A stretch of DNA of 64,000 bases from NCBI RefSeq assembly GCF_013378445.1, contig NZ_JABXYK010000002.1, positions 186,001 through 250,000 of the forward strand, written 5' to 3'. Both the position numbers and the translations under genes were made by a program. This DNA is from Mycoplana rhizolycopersici (GTDB lineage Bacteria; Pseudomonadota; Alphaproteobacteria; Rhizobiales; Rhizobiaceae). The notes under the pieces were generated by a model that made no database searches, was not told where the DNA came from, and worked only from the letters and a program-made list of their open reading frames with translations. Position 1 is the stretch's first letter; every line of letters starts with the position of its first letter. This document shows positions 25,901 to 35,182 of this stretch, in pieces.

Positions 25901-26332
25901 ATGAGGATGATGAAGAAGCTGGCGATGGTGGTGATCGCGGCGGGGATCTCGGGGCTTTTGCTCGTGCTGCTCGGACAGGTGTCTCCCGCAGTCGAGGAGG
26001 TGCTCTACGGCAAGCCTCTGCGGTTTGATCCCGATGACGGGCTCGCGGTGCTGATGGTGGCGACGATCCTCGCACCCGGCGCGCTGACGGCCTGGCTTGC
26101 CGAGTTGCTTGCCGAAAGCCGGCTGGGCAGCCCCGCGCGCGCCCTATCGGTTCTCGTCTGCAATGGTCTCGTCACTGGGGCCCTGTTCGGGCTGTTTGCG
26201 ACGCTCGACGATTACTTCACCACACCGGGGCTGGAGCCGACCTACGCGCTCATGGGCGCTGCCGCAGGCGCGGTCTGCGGCGTCATCCAATGGTCCATCT
26301 TGGCGCGGATGGCGACGCGCGGCGGGGCATGA
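25901..26332 (+). CDS. Small membrane protein of unknown function
   Basis: 143 residues with about four hydrophobic helices (residues ~7-27, 45-70, 80-103, 118-138). I do not recognise the family. It is 25 nt after cimA with an AAGGA upstream of the ATG, so it is probably co-transcribed with cimA, though nothing connects it to isoleucine synthesis. Confidence 0.7.
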   Translation: MRMMKKLAMVVIAAGISGLLLVLLGQVSPAVEEVLYGKPLRFDPDDGLAVLMVATILAPGALTAWLAELLAESRLGSPARALSVLVCNGLVTGALFGLFATLDDYFTTPGLEPTYALMGAAAGAVCGVIQWSILARMATRGGA

Positions 26333-26461
26333 AGCTTCCCTGATAGATCCTTCAAGGAAATGAATTGGTACATTCGTCGCCGTTCGACTAGGAGGTTCCT
26401 GCACGAAGGTGCGTGGAGCGCGCGTTGTCGCCCGCGCCGGTGAGGAGCAGGATCCAGCATC

Positions 26462-27412
26462 ATGGACGAAAAGATCAGCACGCCAGCGGCGGCGAACGGC
26501 GATTCGTTGCAGGGGTTTCTCTTCGCACTGACGGCCTATCTGCTCTGGGGTTTTCTGCCCTTCTTCATGAAGGCGGTGGCGCATATTCCTTCGATGGAAG
26601 TGGTCGCGCACCGCATCCTGTGGTCGGTGCCGATCGCCGGCATGGTGCTCGTCGTGCTCGGCCGCACGTCGGAGGTCCGCACGGCCCTGCGTACGCCACG
26701 CATGCTGGCGATGGCCTGCCTGACGGCGGCGCTGGTTACCGTGAACTGGGGTATCTATGTCTGGGCGATCGGGGCAGGGCGCGCTATCGAGACGGCGCTC
26801 GGCTACTATATAAATCCCCTCTTTTCCATCTTTCTGGGCGCGGTGCTGCTGAAGGAAAAGCTTACCCGGGCACAGATCATCGCAATCGCCCTGGCGGCGG
26901 TGGCCGTTGCCGTGCTGGCCATCGAGGCCGGAGGCCTGCCCTGGGTCTCGCTTACCCTTTGCATTTCCTGGGGCTTCTACGCCTTCTTCCGCAAGACGTT
27001 GCCGATCGGCCCCAATCAGGGCTTCTTTCTGGAAGTGCTGCTGCTGAGCGTTCCTGCGGTCGGCTACATCATCTGGCTCGAAACGACGGGCAGTGGTCAT
27101 TTCGGGGATACAGGGATGGCCGATCTGCTGCTGTTGCTGGCAAGCGGCGTGATAACCGCGGTGCCGCTGATGGTCTATGCCAACGGCGCCAAGCTCCTGA
27201 AGCTGTCGACGATCGGCATCATGCAGTACATTGCGCCGACGATGATCTTCATCATCGCTATTTTCATCTTCCACGAACCATTCGGTCATGCCCAGATGCT
27301 GGCCTTCGGGCTGATCTGGGTAGCACTCTTCGTCTATTCGGGATCGATGCTGCGGACCGCCCGCGCACAGCGCGCGCAGGCTATGAAGGCGGTGCCCAAG
27401 CCGGCGCAATGA
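26462..27412 (+). CDS. rarD: RarD-type EamA transporter
   Basis: A 316-residue drug/metabolite transporter superfamily protein with ten predicted helices in two EamA repeats. Segments such as AYLLWGFLPFFMKAV, NWGIYVWAIGAGRAIETALGYYINPL and GIMQYIAPTMIF are characteristic of RarD, first named for chloramphenicol sensitivity in Pseudomonas. The physiological substrate is unknown. GGAGCAGGA lies upstream of the ATG. Confidence 0.9.
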   Translation: MDEKISTPAAANGDSLQGFLFALTAYLLWGFLPFFMKAVAHIPSMEVVAHRILWSVPIAGMVLVVLGRTSEVRTALRTPRMLAMACLTAALVTVNWGIYVWAIGAGRAIETALGYYINPLFSIFLGAVLLKEKLTRAQIIAIALAAVAVAVLAIEAGGLPWVSLTLCISWGFYAFFRKTLPIGPNQGFFLEVLLLSVPAVGYIIWLETTGSGHFGDTGMADLLLLLASGVITAVPLMVYANGAKLLKLSTIGIMQYIAPTMIFIIAIFIFHEPFGHAQMLAFGLIWVALFVYSGSMLRTARAQRAQAMKAVPKPAQ

Positions 27413-27451
27413 TCTGGCGCACCGGGGGCGTTGCGGTGAAACGGCGCACGG

Positions 27452-28072
27452 CTAAAGCCGCGCGACGATACCTGCCTCGCCTTCGCGGTCGACGGTGTTC
27501 GACCAGTGCTCGATGAGGGCTGGAACGATGTGGTCGGCCTCGTCCACGACGATCGGCTGAACGAGATGGGCGGCATGTACGAAGCCGGCCTCGGCCATGT
27601 GGCGGATCAGCTTCAGCATCGGATCCCAGAAGCCGCCGATATTGGCGAACACGATCGGCTTGCGGTGGCGGCCGAGCTGCGCCCAGGTCATCACCTCGAC
27701 GATTTCCTCCAGCGTGCCGATGCCGCCCGGAAGAGCGACGAAGGCATCCGCACGCTCGAACATCTTGTGCTTGCGCTCGTGCATGTCGGCTGTGATGATC
27801 AATTCGGAGAGCTGGCCGAGAGAGTGGCGCGTGGCCTCCATGTCGACGAGGAATTGCGGTATAATACCGGTGACCCGGCCACCTGCGGACAGGACCCCGC
27901 TGGCGACGGCGCCCATGATCCCCTTGGTGCCCCCGCCGTAGACGAGGCGAAGGTGATTCGCGGCAATCGAGCGCCCGAGCGAGCGACCGGCATTGATGTA
28001 GGCGGAATCGCGGCCCGGCTGGGATCCGCAATAGACGCATATGGCTCTGATCGGCATGGTTTCTTCGTTCAT
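27452..28072 (-). CDS. LOG-family nucleotide phosphoribohydrolase
   Basis: A 206-residue protein of the LOG family (once annotated lysine decarboxylase). VYGGGTKGIMGAVA and PGGIGTLEEIVEVMTW (the PGGxGTxxE motif) form the nucleotide-binding active site that splits AMP or cytokinin riboside monophosphate into base and ribose phosphate. In plant-associated bacteria such enzymes can release free cytokinin, but a housekeeping AMP role is equally possible. Start taken as ATG 28072; ATG 28057 is an alternative. Convergent with rarD. Confidence 0.88.
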   Translation of the reverse strand: MNEETMPIRAICVYCGSQPGRDSAYINAGRSLGRSIAANHLRLVYGGGTKGIMGAVASGVLSAGGRVTGIIPQFLVDMEATRHSLGQLSELIITADMHERKHKMFERADAFVALPGGIGTLEEIVEVMTWAQLGRHRKPIVFANIGGFWDPMLKLIRHMAEAGFVHAAHLVQPIVVDEADHIVPALIEHWSNTVDREGEAGIVARL

Positions 28073-28227
28073 GGTCCGATTGAGCCATCCCTGACCCGCG
28101 ATGGTCAAGAAAAATGACGAAAAAGGCGCGCCGCCGCGATGCGAGAGTGCCGCAAGCTTGTGCAAACCCTCGGAAATCGCTAGCAATTTAGCAGATTAAG
28201 CGGCGCTCAGCCTGGAGACAGTGAAAT

Positions 28228-30366
28228 ATGAAGCACAAGACCGGCCTCGTTGCATTGGGGGTACTGGCGGCAGCCACGGCGCTGATGGTGTTCTTCGTCC
28301 TTCCGAACCTCGAAAAGGACAAGGCGCCCGAAGCGACGCAGGACGCTGCACAGACCACGGCACCGGCAGCCGAAACCGGGTCCGCCGCAACGACGATGAC
28401 CGACGCCAAGGGTGCGCGCAGCGACGCTGCCGCAGGCGAAGCTGCGACAGGCGAGGCCGCTGCAACCGCAGCCGGCCAGGCAGCGCCGCAGGCAGGCGCC
28501 GGCGGTCCGGCCTCAGCGTGGCAGACGCCGTCCTTTGACGTGTTGCGCGTGGAGCCGGATGGCTCCACCGTGATCGCCGGCCGCGCGGAACCCAACAAAA
28601 CGCTGCAGATCCTGAATGGCCAGACTGTGGTTGCGACGACCGCTGTCGGCCCCTCCGGCGAGTTTGCTGCAGTCTTCGACAAGCCGCTGGCCGTCGGCGA
28701 CCACGAACTGACCCTGCGCATCCTGGGTGATGGCGGTGCCGCCAAAACCTCCGAGGAGGTCGCGACCGTCTCGATCCCGAAGGACAGCAGCGGCGAGTTG
28801 CTGGCGATGGTCGCCAAGCCCGGCGAGGCGAGCCGCCTGATTACCGTTCCCGACGCAACGCAGGATGCAGGGCAGGCGACTGCCGCTCCAGCAGCGGCCG
28901 GTGCATCCGAGACAGAGACTGAGACCGCGGCCGTCGGCCAGCCGGGTGACGCAGCCACTGCGGCAAATGGCGCTTCGCAGTCGGAAACGGGTGCAACTGC
29001 TGGGCTGCAGCCGAACGTTCGCATCTCCGCCGTCGAACTCGAGGGCGACAAGATGTTCGTGGCGGGCAGCTCGCGGGCCGGTGCGCTGGTGCGCATCTAT
29101 GCCAACGACAAGCTGCTGGGCGAGATCAAGGCCGATCCGCAGGGCCGCTTCGTGGTTGATGGCGTCCTGCCGCTTCCGGTCGGCCGCCACGTGATCCGCG
29201 CCGACGTGATGAGCGAAGATGCCTCCAAGGTCGAACTGCGGGCATCGGTCCCCTTCGATCGTCCCGAAGGCGAGCAGGTGGCCGTCGTGGCGCAGGAGCC
29301 GGCAACGGATGGCGCCGCTCCGACCCTCGGCCTGATCGACGCCGGTTCGTTCGACAAGCTCCGTGCGGAGGCGAACAAGGCGGTGGCGCTTTTGACCGGC
29401 CTTTACGCCAACGGCGCGGTTCCGACCGCCGAACAACTCGCTGCGGCACGCTCGGCAACCGAGATCGCGCTGCAGTCGCTTTCGGAGTACAAGACGCCGG
29501 CCGGCAGCGCTGGCGAGGCGATCGCTGCCCGAACGGCTGCGGTTGCCGCCGAAGTGCTGGCGAAACTGAAGACGTTGCCCGCCGATGCCGCAACCGTCGG
29601 CAAGGCGATCGGTCAGATCGAGACGGCGGTGAAGGACGCGCTGACGCCGGCCACCAATGGCCAGGTCGCCGAACAGGCGCCGGCGCCGACAGTCGATGTC
29701 GGCGCTCTGGAAAACCGCGTACTCGATCTTTCCCGCCGGTTCACCGACCTGCTGGCCGACGCCGGTGCGACGCCTGAAAGGATCGCTGCCGCCCGCGTCG
29801 AACTGGAAGGTGCTCTCGGCCAGGTCGTCGGCTATGCGGCGCCGACCGGTATCGATGCCGCAAGGCTGGCGCTCGTCGACAAGCTGAAGCTGTGGGCGCG
29901 GTCCGTGGTCGAGGCACTGTCGTCCGTGCCGGCCGATGCGCCTAAGACGGCCTATGCAGGTGCGCTTGCGAGCTTGAAGGCGGCGCCGGAAGCGTTGTTG
30001 TCGTCCACCGACGTTGCCGCTGCCGGCACTGGCCAGCCGGCCGCCGCGCAGTCCGGTATTGCGACCGACGCCGCTCAGGCGGTCGGTCAGGAGCAGGCGT
30101 CGGCCGGCCAGCCGCAGACGATCGAGCAGGCGCCGCTGAAGGAAAGCAAGAACTCGGTCATCATCCGCCGGGGCGACACGCTGTGGCAGATCGCCCGCCG
30201 CGTCTATGGCCAGGGCGTGCGTTATACGACGATCTACCTCGCCAACGAGGACCAGATCATCGATCCCGACCGCATCCTGCCCGGCCAGGTCTTCGGTGTT
30301 CCCGACAGCGCCATGCCGGAGACCGAGGCGGAGGAAATGCACCGCAAGCATGTGAAGGGCAACTGA
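28228..30366 (+). CDS. Membrane-anchored Ig-like / LysM envelope protein
   Basis: 712 residues. An N-terminal membrane helix (about 7-25) is followed by an Ala/Thr-rich linker, two related ~70-residue Ig-like beta domains (near residues 95-190, VLRVEPDGSTVIAGRAEPN; and 265-345, ISAVELEGDKMFVAGSSRAG), a long Ala-rich helical region and a C-terminal LysM domain (IIRRGDTLWQIARRVYGQ, about 650-700) that should bind peptidoglycan. It probably spans the periplasm as a wall-anchoring scaffold. GGAGA precedes the ATG. A strong terminator follows. Confidence 0.85.
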   Translation: MKHKTGLVALGVLAAATALMVFFVLPNLEKDKAPEATQDAAQTTAPAAETGSAATTMTDAKGARSDAAAGEAATGEAAATAAGQAAPQAGAGGPASAWQTPSFDVLRVEPDGSTVIAGRAEPNKTLQILNGQTVVATTAVGPSGEFAAVFDKPLAVGDHELTLRILGDGGAAKTSEEVATVSIPKDSSGELLAMVAKPGEASRLITVPDATQDAGQATAAPAAAGASETETETAAVGQPGDAATAANGASQSETGATAGLQPNVRISAVELEGDKMFVAGSSRAGALVRIYANDKLLGEIKADPQGRFVVDGVLPLPVGRHVIRADVMSEDASKVELRASVPFDRPEGEQVAVVAQEPATDGAAPTLGLIDAGSFDKLRAEANKAVALLTGLYANGAVPTAEQLAAARSATEIALQSLSEYKTPAGSAGEAIAARTAAVAAEVLAKLKTLPADAATVGKAIGQIETAVKDALTPATNGQVAEQAPAPTVDVGALENRVLDLSRRFTDLLADAGATPERIAAARVELEGALGQVVGYAAPTGIDAARLALVDKLKLWARSVVEALSSVPADAPKTAYAGALASLKAAPEALLSSTDVAAAGTGQPAAAQSGIATDAAQAVGQEQASAGQPQTIEQAPLKESKNSVIIRRGDTLWQIARRVYGQGVRYTTIYLANEDQIIDPDRILPGQVFGVPDSAMPETEAEEMHRKHVKGN

Positions 30367-30428
30367 GCTCCAGCTGCCTTTTCGCCGTCTGCAGCATTGC
30401 ATCGCGCGGCTGACGGTCCTATCTCACC

Positions 30429-30464
30429 AATGCGGCGTCCAAATCGGGCGCCGCATTTTTTCTT
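30429..30464 (+). terminator. Intrinsic terminator after the LysM gene
   Basis: A perfect 9-bp stem (AATGCGGCG at 30429-30437, CGCCGCATT at 30449-30457) with an 11-nt loop is followed by TTTTTTCTT. This is the clearest single-direction terminator in the window and separates the LysM gene from the ABC exporter. Confidence 0.9.
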
Positions 30465-30504
30465 GAATAGGTGAGCCGGCGGCGGCCGGCCTGCGGAGGC
30501 GCGC

Positions 30505-32394
30505 ATGGCGGCCACGACGAAGAAGACGGTTTCGGCCGACAGCAGCAATCCTTACGGCACCCTGGTCAATCTGTGGCCGTATATGTGGCCTTCGGGAAGG
30601 CCTGACCTGAAGATGCGGGTGGTCTGGGCGACGGTGTTCCTGCTCGCCTCCAAGCTTGTCCTCCTGCTTGTGCCCTACTTCTTCAAGTGGGCGACCGATG
30701 CGCTGAACGGCCGGATGGACGCGGTCGATCTCCTGCCGTCGTTCCTGCTCGGCGCGGTCATGCTGGTGCTTGCCTACAATTTCGCCCGCATCCTCCAGGC
30801 CGGACTCAACCAGCTTCGCGACGCGCTCTTTGCCAGCGTCGGGCAATATGCGGTGCGCCAGCTCGCCTATCGCACGTTCGTCCACCTGCATCGCCTGTCG
30901 CTGCGCTTCCACCTCGAACGGCGCACCGGCGGCCTGTCGCGCGTCATCGAACGCGGCACCAAGGGCATCGAGACGATCGTCCGTTTCACGATCCTCAATT
31001 CCATTCCCACCATCATCGAATTTTTGCTGACCGCGATCGTCTTCTGGGCCGGCTACGGCTTCAGCTATCTTCTGGTGACCGCCGTCACCGTCGCGCTCTA
31101 CATCTGGTTCACCGTGCGCGCCAGCGACTGGCGCATTTCCATCCGCCGCTCGATGAACGACAGTGACACGGAGGCCAACACCAAGGCGATCGACTCGCTT
31201 CTGAATTTCGAGACCGTCAAATACTTCGGCAACGAGGAGATGGAGGCGAAGCGCTTCGACCAGTCGATGGAGCGCTACGAGAAGGCGGCGACCCAGGTCT
31301 GGACATCGCTCGGCTGGCTGAACTTCGGCCAGGCGCTGATCTTCGGCATCGGTACGGCGGTCATGATGGTCATGTCGGCGCTGGCCGTCCAGCGCGGCGA
31401 ACAGACGATCGGCGACTTCGTCTTCGTCAACGCCATGCTGATCCAGCTGGCGATCCCGCTGAATTTCATCGGCTTCGTCTATCGCGAGATCCGCCAGGGC
31501 CTCACCGACATCGAACAGATGTTCGATCTGCTGGAGGTCCAGGCCGAGGTGGAGGACGCCCCGGATGCGAAGCCGCTGCGTGCGGGTGCCGGTGCCATCG
31601 CCTTTCGCGACGTGCATTTCGCCTACGATCCCGCGCGCCCCATCCTGAAGGGCGTTTCCTTCGAGGTGCCGGCGGGCAAGACGGTCGCGATCGTCGGCCC
31701 GTCGGGAGCCGGGAAGTCGACCCTGTCGCGGCTTCTCTATCGCTTCTACGACGTCCAGCAGGGATCGGTCACCATCGACGGGCAGGACGTGCGCGAGGTG
31801 ACGCAGAAATCGCTTCGCTCCGCGATCGGCATGGTGCCGCAGGATACCGTGCTCTTCAATGACACGATCGGCTACAATATTCGCTACGGCCGGCCCGCTG
31901 CGACCGAGGAAGAGGTGAGGGCTGCTGCCGACATTGCCCAGATCAGCGGCTTCATCGATCACCTGCCGGGCGGTTTCAAGGCCATGGTGGGCGAGCGCGG
32001 CCTGAAGCTCTCCGGCGGCGAGAAGCAGCGCGTGGCGATTGCCCGGACGATCCTGAAAAGCCCGCCCATCCTGATCCTCGACGAGGCGACCTCGGCGCTC
32101 GACACCCGGACGGAGCAGGAGATCCAGACGGCGCTTGATCTCGTTTCAAAGAACCGCACGACGCTGGTCATCGCCCACCGGCTTTCGACTGTGGTGGGCG
32201 CCGACGAGATCATCGTCCTGAAGGACGGTCTGATCGCCGAGCGCGGCACTCATGCCGATCTGATGCGCCAGACCGGCCTCTATGCGTCAATGTGGAGCCG
32301 CCAGCGCGAGGCGACCGAGGCGGAAGAGCATCTGAAGCAGGTGCGCGAGGCCGACGAGATGGGCGTGGTGATCCGCAAGGCGCCGGCAAACTGA
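30505..32394 (+). CDS. Atm1/HMT1-type ABC exporter (fused permease-ATPase)
   Basis: A 629-residue half-transporter that should act as a homodimer. Six membrane helices (about residues 30-320) include NDSDTEANTKAIDSLLNFETVKYFGNE, the hallmark of the Atm1 group, which in mitochondria and Novosphingobium exports glutathione-linked sulfur or metal compounds. The ATPase domain has Walker [10 protein letters not shown], signature LSGGEKQRVAIAR, Walker B LILDEATSALD and a switch histidine (VIAHRLST). GGAGG precedes the ATG. Role in Fe-S precursor or heavy-metal export is inferred from the family. Confidence 0.9.
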   Translation: MAATTKKTVSADSSNPYGTLVNLWPYMWPSGRPDLKMRVVWATVFLLASKLVLLLVPYFFKWATDALNGRMDAVDLLPSFLLGAVMLVLAYNFARILQAGLNQLRDALFASVGQYAVRQLAYRTFVHLHRLSLRFHLERRTGGLSRVIERGTKGIETIVRFTILNSIPTIIEFLLTAIVFWAGYGFSYLLVTAVTVALYIWFTVRASDWRISIRRSMNDSDTEANTKAIDSLLNFETVKYFGNEEMEAKRFDQSMERYEKAATQVWTSLGWLNFGQALIFGIGTAVMMVMSALAVQRGEQTIGDFVFVNAMLIQLAIPLNFIGFVYREIRQGLTDIEQMFDLLEVQAEVEDAPDAKPLRAGAGAIAFRDVHFAYDPARPILKGVSFEVPAGKTVAIVGPSGAGKSTLSRLLYRFYDVQQGSVTIDGQDVREVTQKSLRSAIGMVPQDTVLFNDTIGYNIRYGRPAATEEEVRAAADIAQISGFIDHLPGGFKAMVGERGLKLSGGEKQRVAIARTILKSPPILILDEATSALDTRTEQEIQTALDLVSKNRTTLVIAHRLSTVVGADEIIVLKDGLIAERGTHADLMRQTGLYASMWSRQREATEAEEHLKQVREADEMGVVIRKAPAN

Positions 32395-32455
32395 CGCCGG
32401 CGCCGGCAAGCATGGCGCGTTACGCCGCCGCACGCTCGGGCAACGGAACTCTGCG

Positions 32456-33151
32456 CTAGCTTACCAGTTCCGGCGCATGAACGATGCCTCGTTCGCTGGC
32501 GAGCGCGGCCTTTGCCACCGCCCGCAGAAATGCGAACCAGTTTTCGTTCTCGCTCAGGCTGCCGATGCCGAGCTGACGGCGCACCCGGTTGAGCGCCTGC
32601 TCGGTCTCCGGCCCGAAGACCCCGTCTGCGCCGGCATCGCCGACGCTCTGGTTGAACAGTTTCGCAAGGGCATACTGGACGAAGATGACATGGCTGCGAG
32701 CGTCCCGCTTGAAACGCGGGGCCGTGCCGTTGTCGAAGTGCAGGTGGTCCTCGTGGGCTCTGTTGTAGTCGTGATTGAGCACGGTGCCGAAATGCAGTCG
32801 TAGCACGGCCTCGATCGCCAGATAGAGAAACGGCCGTTCGGGAAAGGTATTCGCCACCCATCGGGTGCCATCGGCAAAGATCAGGGCATCCAGGTCGAAG
32901 GCCCTGTTTTTGTAGTGATAGGAAGTGCCGCTTCCCTCCCGGCCGACGCCGCCGCTCCAGATCTGCGTGATGTCGAATTCTCCGGAAGCGAGCACGGTTT
33001 TCAGATCGTCGAAGCAGGCTGTACACTGCGCGAGAAAATTCGCATCGATATAGGGGCGCATCGGCACGGCCGTGCGGCCGTAGGAGTTACCGTTGAAACG
33101 GTCGTAATAGAGGGGCAGTCCTGAAATCCTGTCGACGCGGGTGAGTGCCAT
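32456..33151 (-). CDS. Extensin-like / peptidoglycan-binding protein
   Basis: 231 residues. Residues ~70-150 carry SYHYKNRAFDLDALIFADG, then HFGTVLNHDYNRAHEDHLHFD, the histidine/aspartate pattern of the extensin-like C-terminal domain, whose fold resembles M15/VanY metallopeptidases. Residues ~160-215 (YALAKLFNQSVGDAGADGVFGPETEQALNRVRRQL) form a PG_binding_1 domain. There is no signal peptide, which is odd for a wall enzyme and recalls phage endolysins. AGGAGG precedes the ATG, and the upstream DNA is unusually AT-rich. Convergent with the ABC gene. Confidence 0.8.
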   Translation of the reverse strand: MALTRVDRISGLPLYYDRFNGNSYGRTAVPMRPYIDANFLAQCTACFDDLKTVLASGEFDITQIWSGGVGREGSGTSYHYKNRAFDLDALIFADGTRWVANTFPERPFLYLAIEAVLRLHFGTVLNHDYNRAHEDHLHFDNGTAPRFKRDARSHVIFVQYALAKLFNQSVGDAGADGVFGPETEQALNRVRRQLGIGSLSENENWFAFLRAVAKAALASERGIVHAPELVS

Positions 33152-33367
33152 GATGTCCTCCTACTTTTGATTGTAAAATATATTAATACAACCAAAAGAA
33201 ACTTTCGGCCACCGCCGTCTGGTGGCCAATATGGCCTTGGAAGTTGCATGGGTGCACCGTTCAGATGTGGATGCGGCCCTCAGAGGAAGGGCAACTTGCC
33301 CCGCCGCATTGCTCCCGCGCCGGTTTCGCGCTAGTTGCAGGGCACGTAAGAAGCGGAGAAGCATGGC

Positions 33368-34066
33368 ATGAGTCTGGTCGATACGGTGCGTAACACGCTG
33401 GTTCCCGTCCATCGCGACGGGTGGAAGTTCGTTGCCGCCTTCTTCGTTGTGTCGTTGATCCTCGGCTTCCTGTGGGAGCCGTTGATGTGGATCGGCTTCA
33501 TCCTGACGGTCTGGTGTGCCTATTTCTTCCGCGACCCCGAACGCGTGACGCCGCAGGATCCGGACCTCGTCATCAGCCCGGCAGACGGCCGCGTTTCTGC
33601 CATCGCCATGGTGACGCCGCCGCTCGAGCTGGAACTCGGCTCGGAGCCGATGCTGCGCATCTCCGTCTTCATGAACGTCTTCAACTGTCACGTGAACCGT
33701 TCGCCGATGCGCGGCAGCGTGCGCCGGATCGCCTATCGCGCCGGTCGCTTCCTCAATGCCGAACTTGACAAGGCCAGCCAGGAGAACGAGCGCAACGGTC
33801 TCGTCATCGATACCGCCCACGGCGAGATCGGCGTCGTCCAGATCGCCGGCCTCGTGGCGCGCCGCATCGTCTGCTGGACCTCGACCTTCGATCATCTGGA
33901 AGCCGGCGAGCGTTTCGGCCTGATCCGCTTCGGCTCGCGGCTCGACGTCTTCCTTCCGGCCGGCGCCGAGGCGCGTGTCTCCGTCGGGCAGACGGCGATC
34001 GCAGGCGAGACGGTGCTGGCAGAATTCGGCTCTGCCAAGGGGCCGACACTGGGGCGCCGGGGTTGA
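33368..34066 (+). CDS. psd: Phosphatidylserine decarboxylase
   Basis: A 232-residue short-type (PSD-A) decarboxylase making phosphatidylethanolamine. Two hydrophobic helices lie at about residues 18-50; [17 protein letters not shown] is the conserved core, and the self-cleavage site that generates the pyruvoyl group is the Gly-Ser in [10 protein letters not shown] near residue 191. The long E. coli LGST form is not present, as expected for rhizobia. It is followed by pssA, which makes its substrate. Confidence 0.95.
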   Translation: MSLVDTVRNTLVPVHRDGWKFVAAFFVVSLILGFLWEPLMWIGFILTVWCAYFFRDPERVTPQDPDLVISPADGRVSAIAMVTPPLELELGSEPMLRISVFMNVFNCHVNRSPMRGSVRRIAYRAGRFLNAELDKASQENERNGLVIDTAHGEIGVVQIAGLVARRIVCWTSTFDHLEAGERFGLIRFGSRLDVFLPAGAEARVSVGQTAIAGETVLAEFGSAKGPTLGRRG

Positions 34067-34154
34067 CAGATCGAGGCGCGCGCACGATGTCGGATACGTT
34101 GATCCGTCGACGCCAGACGTCGTGCGCCCTGCCGCTCCAGCAAAGCGATACGAG

Positions 34155-35009
34155 ATGAAGACGCCGTTTCACCCCTACGAGCCGAACGGACCCAATGATG
34201 AAGCCCGCGGGCCCCGCCTGCGGCAGATCCCGCTACGGGTCATCATTCCGAACCTCATCACGATCCTTGCGATTTGCGCCGGCCTGACCGGCATCCGCCT
34301 TGCCTTCGAGAACCGCTACGAACTCGCCGTCGCCATGGTGCTGCTGGCGGCTTTCCTCGACGGCATCGACGGGCGCGTCGCCCGCCTGCTCAAGGCGACG
34401 TCCAAGTTCGGCGTGCAGATGGATTCGCTGGCCGACATCGTCAATTTCGGCGTGGCGCCGGCGCTGGTGCTGTATGTCTTCGTGCTCGACCAGGCCCGTT
34501 CCATCGGCTGGATCGCCGCGCTGATTTTCGCCATCGCCGCGGGCCTGCGGCTGGCGCGATTCAACGTCATGGCGGAACGGGAGACCAAGGCGACCTGGCA
34601 ATCGGAGTATTTCGTCGGCGTGCCGGCTCCGGCCGGCGCCATGCTCGTGCTCCTGCCCGTCTATGTCGGCTTCCTGGGGGTCGCCCCCAGCACGCCCTTC
34701 GCGCTGATCTCCTCGGCCTACACCGTCCTGATCGCCTTCCTGCTCGTCAGCCGCGTTCCGGTCTGGTCCGGCAAGTCCGAGGGTGGCCGCATTCGCAGGG
34801 ATCTCGTCCTGCCCGTCATGCTCGTCGTCGTCTTCTACGTCGCGACGCTGATGAGCTTCACCTGGGAGACCATGGTGGTGACGGTTGCGCTTTATCTCGC
34901 GTCACTACCGTTCGGCGCGCGCGCCTGGTATCGCAAGTACGGCGGCTGGCCGTCGACCGATACGGCGGTGGAAAACCGGTTCGCCGGCGAGGACGACGAC
35001 GAGCACTGA
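34155..35009 (+). CDS. pssA: CDP-diacylglycerol-serine O-phosphatidyltransferase
   Basis: A 284-residue membrane enzyme that forms phosphatidylserine from CDP-diacylglycerol and serine. DGRVARLLKATSKFGVQMD and the following SLAD match the CDP-alcohol phosphatidyltransferase signature (DGxxARxxxxxxxxGxxxDxxxD) with its metal-binding aspartates; about eight membrane helices are visible. This is the integral-membrane PssA type, not the E. coli peripheral type. Start at 34155 lies after the psd stop; a longer frame from 33975 would overlap psd. The Shine-Dalgarno is weak. Confidence 0.95.
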   Translation: MKTPFHPYEPNGPNDEARGPRLRQIPLRVIIPNLITILAICAGLTGIRLAFENRYELAVAMVLLAAFLDGIDGRVARLLKATSKFGVQMDSLADIVNFGVAPALVLYVFVLDQARSIGWIAALIFAIAAGLRLARFNVMAERETKATWQSEYFVGVPAPAGAMLVLLPVYVGFLGVAPSTPFALISSAYTVLIAFLLVSRVPVWSGKSEGGRIRRDLVLPVMLVVVFYVATLMSFTWETMVVTVALYLASLPFGARAWYRKYGGWPSTDTAVENRFAGEDDDEH

Positions 35010-35137
35010 GGCTTCGCGCTTCCGCTTCGAGAAACCTGACCATTGGCGGATGTCCGGCTCGGCATGCAAATGCCGGGTATCAGCTTTGCGTTTCCACCTG
35101 ATGCCATACCATTGAAAAGCGTCCCCCGCCGTGATAG

Positions 35138-35164
35138 TTAACATGCTAGTCGATAGTATGCTAA
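35138..35164. promoter_or_regulatory. Operator-like dyad upstream of marR
   Basis: TTAACATGCTA (35138-35148) and TAGTATGCTAA (35154-35164) are inverted 11-bp arms matching at 9 positions around a 5-nt spacer. The dyad ends 18 nt before the marR start, in AT-rich DNA that would contain the promoter. MarR proteins typically bind such sites at their own promoters, so autorepression of marR-efflux genes is likely. Confidence 0.6.
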
Positions 35165-35182
35165 TTATATACGAGCTATGAA

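Noticed and set aside
26360-26443. A 27-codon frame with two Trp codons ahead of rarD
   Set aside because: AAGGA lies only about 1 nt from the ATG, there is no downstream attenuator structure, and a Trp leader makes no sense for RarD.
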